From Dysgonamonadaceae bacterium (lineage in GTDB: Bacteria; Bacteroidota; Bacteroidia; Bacteroidales; Azobacteroidaceae): a stretch of 5,394 bases of DNA. Positions 1 to 5,394 of this stretch are shown here, in pieces. The position numbers and the translations under genes were made by a program. Each line of letters begins with the position of its first letter. Within the stretch, counting starts at the first letter, position 1. Under the pieces are notes generated by a model. That model worked only from the letters and a program-made list of their open reading frames with translations. It ran no database searches and was not told where the DNA came from. The stretch spans positions 1 through 5,394 of the forward strand of contig JAIRRK010000038.1 of assembly GCA_031256015.1 (NCBI GenBank), written 5' to 3'.

Positions 1-471
1 GGGAAACTTCATTTGGGAGGTCTCAGCAAATCGGAAGCGATACGGTTGATCCAAGATAAAATATCACAATATGTAGAGATGCCGGTGATAAATATCCGTT
101 ATATGAATTACAAAATCGCTGTTTTGGGAGAAGTGAGTCGGCCGGGCACTTATTTTGTTGATAATGAAAAAATATCTGTCCCGGAAGCGTTGGCGCGAGC
201 CGGCGATATGACAATCTATGGTCAGCGGCACGATATTTTGGTCTGTCGCGTGGAAAACGGAGAGAAGAGAGTATATCATGTAGATATTACGTCTCCGATG
301 ATTTTCCTTTCCGAAGCGTATTATTTACAGCAAAATGATATTGTTTACGTATTACCTAATAAATCCAGAGTCCAAAGTTCGACTTACAATCCGATGATTT
401 CAACATTTATTTCGATAGCCGGCCTTCTGGTATCAATCACTACATTAGTAATTAATTTGTCACGTCGTTAA
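1..471 (+). CDS. wza: Wza-type polysaccharide export protein, 3' part
   Basis: This is the C-terminal 156 residues of an outer-membrane polysaccharide export protein of the Wza type. The frame is open from base 1, so the true start lies upstream; the TTG at 13 is an internal Leu codon. Residues 1-34 resemble the end of the Poly_export domain (GGLSKSEAIRLIQDKISQYV). Residues 38-110 resemble an SLBB domain, with the typical IAVLGEVSRPGTY motif followed by an eALARAG-like segment. Residues 134-153 form a hydrophobic segment ending in SRR, the kind of C-terminal membrane segment seen in this family. Family members form a ring that carries polysaccharide across the periplasm and outer membrane, docked on Wzc. 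The wzc gene starts 18 bases downstream, which supports the assignment. The lipoprotein signal expected at the N-terminus is outside the window, so it cannot be checked. The family call is firm; the symbol is by analogy with E. coli. Confidence 0.88.
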   Translation, partial: GKLHLGGLSKSEAIRLIQDKISQYVEMPVINIRYMNYKIAVLGEVSRPGTYFVDNEKISVPEALARAGDMTIYGQRHDILVCRVENGEKRVYHVDITSPMIFLSEAYYLQQNDIVYVLPNKSRVQSSTYNPMISTFISIAGLLVSITTLVINLSRR

Positions 472-489
472 TATTTATTTATATAATTC

Positions 490-2784
490 ATGGAAAACAA
501 TAATATACAGAACGAGCAACTTGTAAATGAAGAAATATCTTTTGCGGAAATATTCTTTCATTATTTAAGCTATTGGAAATGGTTTGGAATTTCGGTGGCT
601 TTATGCCTGATTGTTGCTTTTGTCTATCTGCAATTCACTACAAGAGAGTATAATATTTCTTCCAAAGTACTTATAAAAGATGACAAAAGAGGTCAAACCT
701 CTTTGGATGTGACCGCTTTCGGTGATTTAGGCCTGATGCCTAAAATCGGTACTTTTGATAATGAGATCGAAGTACTCCTTTCAAAATCTTTGTTGAAAGA
801 GGTAGTCGATAGTTTGAAAATAGGAGTGGGCTATTTCACTAAAGAGAAAATGAGATCGCACGAACTGTATAACAGTACTCCTGTTTTTGTTTCGGTATCC
901 AACCAGATCAATTGGGGTTCTTTTCTTCTGAATAAAGAAGAAGACGGGTCTTTCACTCTCACATCGAAAGATTTCGACTTTACCCGGAAATTCAATATAG
1001 ATGAGACGATCAATTCTCCTTGGGGCATTTTGACTTTCAAAGAAAATCCCTTTGGAGTGGACAAATATCCTATCGAAGTTTATATAAAACATCCGAAAAG
1101 CCTTCCTTTTGTCCAAGCGAGCCCCGTGAATAAGCAAGCCACCGTGATTAGTCTTTCGACAGTTACTGCGGTGCCGCAAAAAGGGATTGATGTCATTAAT
1201 ACGTTGGTAAATATTTATAACAAAAGAGCGATTGATGAAAAAAATTATGTGGCAACAAATACGGTTCGCTTTATAGATGAGCGCTTAGATGTGATTTCCG
1301 GTGAATTGGAATCCGCCGAAAGAAACGTGGAACGCTACAAACGTACACACGGACTGACGGATCTTGAGAAAGAAGCTCAAACGGCTTTGCAAGGACAAAA
1401 TGCTTATAGCCAGAGAATATCGGAAGTGACACTTCAAACGACCATTCTCCGGAATATTAAAGAGTTTTTAATGTCGCCGAATAATATCGGCAATATGGCG
1501 CCCGCTAATGTTGGCCTGACAGATCCGACCATTCTTGGCCTGATGCAAAGATATAATGAGGAAATTGCTTTGAAAAACAAAAGCACTGTCGGAATGAAAT
1601 CCAGTAACCCCTTGCTAAAGGAGTCTGAAGACCGGATAGCCCTGCTAAAAGAAAATTTAATAAAGGGGATCGGTATTTCGGAAGCCGGTTTGCAGACAAC
1701 CTTGCAAGAGCTGACTAAACAAGAGGACATGTATTTGAAGAGGATAGAGGGATTGTCCACGCAAGAACGGGAATCGCGCGGATTGTATCGCCAAAAAGAA
1801 ATCAAAGAGAGTCTTTTTATCTATTTGCTGCAAAAAAAGGAAGAAACAGGCTTGTCTTTGGCGTTGGCAACGCCTAACGCAGTGGTTATTGATTCGGCCG
1901 ATTACATTCCGATTCCGGTAAAACCCAAAGGGAAGATTATTTTACTTGCCGCTTTATTATTGGGCGTTATTATTCCCATTGCGGTAATTTATATTATAGA
2001 CTTATTTGATAACAAATTACATAGTAAAGACCAATTGACAAAGGCCGTAAAAGCGCCTTTCTTGGGAGAGTTGCCCGAGACAAAGTCGGAAAAACCGTTC
2101 CCGGTGCTGAACGTCCGTTCCGGTATTGCTGAGAAATTCCGGATAATAACTTCTAACTTAGGCTTTATTGTATCGGGAAAAGACATGAAAGTGATAATGG
2201 TTACCTCTTCTCTCAGCGGGGAAGGGAAAAGTTTCTTTTCTCAAAATCTGGCTATGAGTTTTGCTACTTCCGGAAAAAAGACGCTTTTGATAGATTTGGA
2301 TATTCGTAAATCGGTACTGAATAAGCATCTGGAAATGAACCCGGAGAAAGGGATTGCAATGTTTCTGGCCGATCCGAATATTGCGTTGCCCGATATTGTG
2401 GACAAATCAAAGAGGTTTCATAAAAACTTGGATATTATTCCGGTGCGGGTGTTCCCGCCGAATCCGGCAGAACTGCTGGCTTCCGACCGGCTGGATTTAG
2501 TGTTTCAAATTCTGAAAGACCAATACGATTATATTGTAGTGGATACGGCGCCCATATCTTTAGTGGCTGACGCTTTCCGTATTAACCAATTTGCAGATGC
2601 TGCGATATTTGTAGCGCGTTCCGGTTATACCTATAAGTCTTCGCTTTCGGAAATTCAACTTCTTTACAAAGAAAATAAATTACATAACCTTACAACTGTC
2701 CTGAATGCCGTCTCTATGACAAAACGGTATAACTACGGATATAGTGGCGAAAAGAAACACAATTATTATTTAGAAGAAGCTTAA
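490..2784 (+). CDS. wzc: Wzc-type polysaccharide co-polymerase / BY-kinase
   Basis: A 764-residue inner-membrane protein that controls polysaccharide chain length and export and autophosphorylates on tyrosine. An N-terminal Wzz-like region holds TM1 at about 31-49. A long periplasmic part follows, with a probable coiled-coil stretch at about 255-450 (rich in E, K, R and L, beginning RFIDERLDVISGELESAER). A Pro-rich IPIPVKPKG segment leads into TM2 at about 482-503. The cytoplasmic kinase has Walker A GEGKS at 577-581 (K580), Walker A' LLIDLDIR at 599-606 (D602, D604) and Walker B YIVVDTAP at 681-688 (D685). The C-terminus has the tyrosine cluster expected for trans-autophosphorylation: Y747, Y749, Y751, Y759 and Y760. 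Kinase and membrane parts are fused, as in proteobacterial Wzc, and no phosphatase gene is seen in the window. The start at 490 gives a normal cytoplasmic N-tail before TM1. All catalytic motifs are intact and the length is normal for the family. Confidence 0.95.
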   Translation: MENNNIQNEQLVNEEISFAEIFFHYLSYWKWFGISVALCLIVAFVYLQFTTREYNISSKVLIKDDKRGQTSLDVTAFGDLGLMPKIGTFDNEIEVLLSKSLLKEVVDSLKIGVGYFTKEKMRSHELYNSTPVFVSVSNQINWGSFLLNKEEDGSFTLTSKDFDFTRKFNIDETINSPWGILTFKENPFGVDKYPIEVYIKHPKSLPFVQASPVNKQATVISLSTVTAVPQKGIDVINTLVNIYNKRAIDEKNYVATNTVRFIDERLDVISGELESAERNVERYKRTHGLTDLEKEAQTALQGQNAYSQRISEVTLQTTILRNIKEFLMSPNNIGNMAPANVGLTDPTILGLMQRYNEEIALKNKSTVGMKSSNPLLKESEDRIALLKENLIKGIGISEAGLQTTLQELTKQEDMYLKRIEGLSTQERESRGLYRQKEIKESLFIYLLQKKEETGLSLALATPNAVVIDSADYIPIPVKPKGKIILLAALLLGVIIPIAVIYIIDLFDNKLHSKDQLTKAVKAPFLGELPETKSEKPFPVLNVRSGIAEKFRIITSNLGFIVSGKDMKVIMVTSSLSGEGKSFFSQNLAMSFATSGKKTLLIDLDIRKSVLNKHLEMNPEKGIAMFLADPNIALPDIVDKSKRFHKNLDIIPVRVFPPNPAELLASDRLDLVFQILKDQYDYIVVDTAPISLVADAFRINQFADAAIFVARSGYTYKSSLSEIQLLYKENKLHNLTTVLNAVSMTKRYNYGYSGEKKHNYYLEEA

Positions 2785-2785
2785 G

Positions 2786-4120
2786 ATGGATATTGCTGTA
2801 GTAGGAACAGGCTACGTTGGTCTGGTGACCGGAACTTGTTTTTCGGAAATGGGTATCAATGTGACCTGCGTGGATATTGATGAAGAAAAAATAAGCAAGC
2901 TGGAAAGAGGGTTTATACCTATTTATGAACCGGGTCTGGACGAATTGATAAAGAAAAACCACCAAGCAGGGCGCTTGCGGTTTGCAACAGATCTGACAAG
3001 CTGTTTAGACAGTGTCGAAGTCGTGTTCAGTGCAGTAGGAACTCCGCCGGACGAAGACGGAAGCGCCGATTTACGCTATGTATTAGACGTGGCGCGTACC
3101 ATAGGCAAAAATATCAAGAATTATGTATTGATCGTTACCAAGAGTACGGTTCCGGTAGGAACCGCTCAGAAAGTAAAAGCCGCCATTCAGGACGAATTGG
3201 ATAAAAGAGGCGTTTCAATTCCTTTTGATGTAGCGTCCAATCCGGAGTTTCTGAAGGAAGGCTCTGCGGTGAAAGACTTTATGGGACCGGATAGGGTCGT
3301 CGTCGGGATAGAAAGCACGCGGGCGAAAGAATTAATGGACCGCCTCTATAAACCGTTTACACTGAATCATTACCGGATGATTTATACCGATATTCCTTCG
3401 GCAGAAATGATTAAATATGCCGCAAATGCCATGTTGGCCACCCGGATTTCCTTTATGAACGACATTGCGAACTTGTGTAAATTAGTCGGAGCGGATGTGA
3501 ACAGGGTTCGTCAGGGGATCGGTTCCGATTCACGGATTGGGAGTAAGTTTTTGTATCCTGGTTGCGGATACGGTGGCAGTTGTTTTCCGAAAGACGTGAA
3601 AGCGTTAATAAAAACGGCTTCTCATTATGGATACGACATGCAGGTGCTGCAAGCGGTAGAGAATGTAAATGACAAGCAAAAAACGATTCTCTTTGAAAAG
3701 CTCTTGCGGATTTTTCAGGGTGACGGGCAACCTTGTTCCGGAGAATCCCTCCTGAAAGGGAAAACTGTTGCGCTTTGGGGGTTGTCCTTTAAACCGGATA
3801 CGGACGATATGCGTGAGGCGCCGTCGCTGGTTCTGATCGACCTCTTGCTGAATGCCGGATGCACGGTGAAAGTGTACGACCCGATAGCAATGAACGAATG
3901 TAAAAGAAAATTGGGCGACACGGTAATATACACCCGTGATATGTATGATGCCGCTTTGGATTCCGATGCGCTGCTCCTGCTGACGGAATGGAAAGAATTT
4001 CGACTTCCTTCCTGGAACGTGTTGAAACGAACGATGAATAATCCGGTTGTACTGGATGGAAGAAATATATACGATAAAAAAGAAATGGAAGAAAACGGAT
4101 TTATATACGATTGTATATAA
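2786..4120 (+). CDS. ugd: UDP-glucose 6-dehydrogenase
   Basis: A 444-residue cytoplasmic enzyme that oxidises UDP-glucose to UDP-glucuronate with two NAD+, supplying acidic sugar for the capsule. The N-terminal Rossmann fold starts with GTGYVG at 7-12, with D30 at the end of the second strand for NAD ribose binding. STVPVGT at 120-126 carries the active-site Thr121, and NPEFLKEG at 152-159 carries Glu154 and Glu158. The central helix has MIKYAANA at 208-215 (Lys210, Asn214). The catalytic nucleophile is Cys266 in GYGGSCFPKD, with Asp270. The C-terminal UDP-binding domain has FKPDTDDMREAPS at 335-347. Every signature residue of the UDPGDH family is present. UDP-ManNAc dehydrogenase is a related alternative, but GYGGSCFPKD and the close overall resemblance to TuaD/Ugd favour UDP-glucose. 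The start lies one base after the wzc stop (TAAGATG), so translation is probably coupled to wzc. No convincing terminator follows. Confidence 0.95.
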   Translation: MDIAVVGTGYVGLVTGTCFSEMGINVTCVDIDEEKISKLERGFIPIYEPGLDELIKKNHQAGRLRFATDLTSCLDSVEVVFSAVGTPPDEDGSADLRYVLDVARTIGKNIKNYVLIVTKSTVPVGTAQKVKAAIQDELDKRGVSIPFDVASNPEFLKEGSAVKDFMGPDRVVVGIESTRAKELMDRLYKPFTLNHYRMIYTDIPSAEMIKYAANAMLATRISFMNDIANLCKLVGADVNRVRQGIGSDSRIGSKFLYPGCGYGGSCFPKDVKALIKTASHYGYDMQVLQAVENVNDKQKTILFEKLLRIFQGDGQPCSGESLLKGKTVALWGLSFKPDTDDMREAPSLVLIDLLLNAGCTVKVYDPIAMNECKRKLGDTVIYTRDMYDAALDSDALLLLTEWKEFRLPSWNVLKRTMNNPVVLDGRNIYDKKEMEENGFIYDCI

Positions 4121-4156
4121 GCGGTGTAGATTGGGAATTATGAATTTAACGCTCGA

Positions 4157-4192
4157 TTTGTAATTTATTAATCTATTAATTTGCTACCTTTG
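4157..4192 (+). promoter_or_regulatory. Candidate Bacteroides-type promoter for upxY
   Basis: A perfect Bacteroides -7 box, TACCTTTG (consensus TAnnTTTG), lies at 4185-4192 and is preceded by a very AT-rich stretch. A TTTG matching the -33 core lies at 4157-4160. The gap of 24 bases is longer than the usual 19-21, so either the -33 partner is degenerate or the promoter is weak or regulated. Transcription would begin near 4199 and give a leader of about 130 bases before the upxY start. This indicates that upxY has its own promoter rather than relying only on read-through from ugd. Confidence 0.55.
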
Positions 4193-4225
4193 TGTTGCTT
4201 TTTTTTGGTTATATATAAAAAGTAC

Positions 4226-4261
4226 TTTTCCTGCTACTCTTGTGTAAAGGTAGCAGGAAAA
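4226..4261 (+). promoter_or_regulatory. Strong hairpin in the upxY leader
   Basis: A perfect 12-bp inverted repeat: TTTTCCTGCTAC at 4226-4237 pairs with GTAGCAGGAAAA at 4250-4261. The apical part can extend it by three pairs (CTT 4239-4241 with AAG 4247-4249) past one bulged T, leaving a 5-base loop. It lies roughly 27-62 bases into the predicted leader. A U-rich stretch follows (TTTT at 4263-4266, then TTATTTTT), so it could act as an attenuator. It is not a classic terminator, because A residues close the stem. In this family of operons the UpxY protein acts on the leader to prevent premature termination, so this hairpin is a natural candidate for that site; that role is inferred. Confidence 0.6.
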
Positions 4262-4283
4262 ATTTTGTGTTATTTTTCAATTG

Positions 4284-4315
4284 TTTGTGGCTTTTCTATC
4301 GTTTAAGCCCACAAA
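4284..4315 (+). promoter_or_regulatory. Second leader hairpin just upstream of upxY
   Basis: TTTGTGGCTT at 4284-4293 pairs with AAGCC (4305-4309) and ACAAA (4311-4315) around one bulged C at 4310, giving a 10-bp stem with an 11-base loop. It ends 15 bases before the upxY ATG, so it could influence ribosome access or pausing of RNA polymerase. It is followed by GCGAAGTTTTAATTT, with no clear Shine-Dalgarno sequence, which is common in Bacteroidales. Confidence 0.45.
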
Positions 4316-4330
4316 GCGAAGTTTTAATTT

Positions 4331-4870
4331 ATGACAAAAACGAAAGACAATTCGCCACACTGGTACGCTGCCCGCGTTAAATATCGAACCGAACATAAGA
4401 TAAAGGCATTTCTGGAAGAAAAGGAAATGAAGCACTTCATCCCTTTCCGGAGGGTGGCTATGGAGCGGAACGGAAAAAAGATACAAAAAGATAAACCGGT
4501 CATTTCCTGCCTGATATTCGTTTATACAGACTATCATACTGCATTGTCGCTTCCCGTCGAATCGGGATTCAGTATTACTTATATCCGCAATATTGAAACG
4601 AAAAAGGTGCAGGTGATCCCCGATAAGCAGATGCAGGATTTTATGCTGATACTCGACCTGTCGGAAACCGGTGGAATACAAATATTAACGCAAAACCTGA
4701 AACGAGGCGACAAGGTGAGGGTCATCAAAGGAGTCTTCACGGGAGTAGAAGGGGAACTGGTTCGGATTAAGGGCCACAAAAGAGTGGTCGTTCGCTTGGA
4801 AGGCGTATTCTCTCTGGCTACAACGTATATTCCGAGCGAATATCTTGAATTAATCGAATCGCCCGAATAG
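4331..4870 (+). CDS. upxY: UpxY-family NusG-like antitermination factor
   Basis: A 179-residue paralogue of NusG. An NGN domain spans about 9-110, opening with HWYAARVKYRTEHKIKAFLE and including VISCLIFVYTDY, the usual core strand of this domain. A KOW domain spans about 124-175, opening KRGDKVRVIKGVFTGVEGE and followed by a strand rich in V and R. Size and architecture match the UpxY proteins of Bacteroides fragilis, each encoded at the start of a capsule operon and needed for RNA polymerase to pass the operon's own leader. Housekeeping NusG is less likely because the gene sits beside capsule genes, away from secE and ribosomal protein genes. The start at 4331 places HWYAA at the normal distance from the N-terminus. 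The gene has its own candidate promoter and a structured leader. No upxZ-like gene follows in the 524 bases available, which is unusual for the B. fragilis arrangement. Target specificity cannot be read from the sequence. Confidence 0.88.
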   Translation: MTKTKDNSPHWYAARVKYRTEHKIKAFLEEKEMKHFIPFRRVAMERNGKKIQKDKPVISCLIFVYTDYHTALSLPVESGFSITYIRNIETKKVQVIPDKQMQDFMLILDLSETGGIQILTQNLKRGDKVRVIKGVFTGVEGELVRIKGHKRVVVRLEGVFSLATTYIPSEYLELIESPE

Positions 4871-4919
4871 GAAAATCAAATCTTGTACACTTGCCTTTAT
4901 ATCCTACATTTATTTACCT

Positions 4920-5003
4920 GAGTTTAGTCAGTGCTTCCAGGAGTTTGGTCGGCGCTTCCAAAGAGTAAAGAAGCGCTTCCGAAAGTTTAGCCGGTGCTTC
5001 CGA
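4920..5003. repeat. Four-unit imperfect tandem repeat, 21-bp period
   Basis: The hexamer GCTTCC recurs at 4933, 4954, 4975 and 4996, exactly 21 bases apart each time. Units 1, 2 and 4 follow GAGTTTRGTCRGYGCTTCC closely (units 1 and 2 match at 17 of 21 positions). Unit 3 keeps only the GCGCTTCC half. A degenerate fifth copy (GGTTTAG followed by GGTTCCC) may lie at 5013-5030 after an 8-base shift. Unit 3 contains a perfect 10-bp palindrome, GAAGCGCTTC, at 4970-4979, and GCGCTTC at 4952-4958 can also pair with GAAGCGC at 4970-4976. The array lies between the upxY stop and the IS remnant; its function is unknown. Confidence 0.8.
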
Positions 5004-5114
5004 TGTCATAATGGTTTAGGATGGGTTCCCGGAAAGATCACAATTCTGATATTATTTGCGGTTTATTTACTGAAATTCAAGAGTTAATTTTGTTGTTTGT
5101 TCGTTATGAAAATT

Positions 5115-5394
5115 CAGGGCAAACGCACGAAATAATTAACTTTGTAGGATGAAAACGCTACAGGAATACCTGTCCGGAATAGAGGATTTTCGGATGGAGA
5201 AAAAATGTTCCCACTTGTTGTCAGACCTATTGACGATAGGGTGTTTACGTATTTTGAGTAATGGGGAAGATTATGAAGACATGGTATTATTTGCCCAAAC
5301 ACACAAAGAGTTTTAACATCGTATGTATCCTTACTCAATGGGATACCGTCTCACAATACCTTCCGGCGGATATTTTCGATGTTGGAACCGAATG
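5115..5394 (+). mobile_element. Left end of an ISAs1-family insertion sequence, partial
   Basis: The transposase remnant beginning at 5149 marks this as an ISAs1-type element (the group that includes E. coli H-repeats). CAGGGC at 5115-5120 is a plausible left tip, since several ISAs1 elements begin with CAGGG or a similar sequence, and its distance to the transposase start is reasonable. The right end is outside the window, so neither the inverted repeat pair nor the target duplication can be confirmed. The left boundary is therefore tentative. Confidence 0.5.
5149..5394 (+). pseudogene. ISAs1-family transposase, frameshifted and truncated by window edge
   Basis: The first reading frame runs 55 codons from the ATG at 5149 to TAA at 5314-5316. 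It resembles the N-terminal DDE_Tnp_1-associated domain of ISAs1 transposases: LQEYLSGIEDFR, then KCSHLLSDLLTIGCLRIL, then EDYEDMVLFAQTHKEF, matching the family pattern of IxDPR, HxLxDIL and a W/YEDIxxFA-like helix. Homology continues in another frame from 5313 with NGIPSHNTFRRIFSMLEP, the very characteristic NGIPSHDTF segment, and runs off the window. A one-base loss in the T-run at 5311-5314 would explain the shift: adding one T restores a single continuous frame. The enzyme would cut and join DNA with a DDE active site, but the catalytic residues lie beyond the window. As it stands the gene is probably inactive; a sequencing error in the T-run is the main alternative. Confidence 0.8.

Noticed and set aside
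4121..4156. Intrinsic terminator directly after ugd
   Set aside because: No stem followed by a T-run is present; the first strong hairpin is at 4226, beyond the upxY promoter.
4157..4261. Invertible (phase-variable) promoter like those of B. fragilis capsule operons
   Set aside because: I see no pair of long inverted repeats flanking the promoter. The only candidate, the 10-bp pair at 4182-4191 and 4247-4256, overlaps the -7 box instead of flanking the promoter, and one arm is already explained by the hairpin.
23..4779. Minus-strand open frames at 23-214, 781-1179, 1434-1805, 2714-2965, 3715-3933, 4277-4681 and others
   Set aside because: All lie opposite well-supported + strand genes, have no recognisable domains and are rich in residues typical of antisense translation.
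4920..5003. CRISPR array
   Set aside because: The 21-base units are contiguous with no unique spacers, and no cas genes are nearby.
4866..5087. Small open frame across the repeat array
   Set aside because: It has no start codon after the upxY stop, no recognisable motif, and its openness is explained by the 21-base (7-codon) periodicity.
5085..5144. Additional promoters for the transposase (TAATTTTG at 5085-5092, TAACTTTG at 5137-5144)
   Set aside because: Both match the -7 consensus, but neither has a TTTG at proper spacing upstream, and such AT-rich octamers are expected by chance here.
5305..5318. Programmed -1 frameshift in the transposase
   Set aside because: There is no standard slippery heptamer in register (codons read GAG TTT TAA), and ISAs1 transposases are usually made from a single frame.
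5114..5338. Minus-strand open frame of 74 codons
   Set aside because: It is antisense to the transposase remnant, whose + strand frames show clear ISAs1 homology.

Overview
The window looks like part of a capsular/exopolysaccharide locus from a gut-type Bacteroidales bacterium (Bacteroides/Parabacteroides group; genus not resolved). Three things point there: a Bacteroidetes-style export protein and tyrosine autokinase pair, a NusG-family protein of the UpxY type that fronts capsule operons in this order, and a promoter with the Bacteroides -7 box (TAnnTTTG). All genes are on the + strand.

Layout. 1-471: 3' end of a Wza-type polysaccharide export protein, truncated by the window edge. 490-2784: a Wzc-type co-polymerase fused to its cytoplasmic tyrosine kinase. 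2786-4120: UDP-glucose 6-dehydrogenase, starting one base after the wzc stop. These three form the tail of one tightly packed operon. 4121-4330: a 210-bp regulatory gap with a candidate promoter and two strong hairpins. 4331-4870: a upxY-like antitermination factor. 4871-5148: noncoding, with a four-unit, 21-bp-period repeat. 5149-5394: 5' part of a frameshifted ISAs1-family transposase, cut by the window edge.

How it fits together. The dehydrogenase makes UDP-glucuronate, a sugar donor for acidic polysaccharides. The Wzc protein controls chain polymerisation in the inner membrane, and the Wza protein exports the chain through the outer membrane. The UpxY-like protein would let RNA polymerase read through a long polysaccharide operon. 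Its leader holds two hairpins that are plausible targets or attenuators. No upxZ partner and no glycosyltransferase genes follow upxY here; an IS remnant lies there instead, so upxY may be the start of a second capsule operon interrupted by the IS, or an orphan regulator.

Most of the window is familiar biology. The parts worth a second look are the upxY leader, the 21-bp repeat array, the apparently orphaned upxY and the wzc-ugd coupling. I see no clear evidence of an entirely new system.
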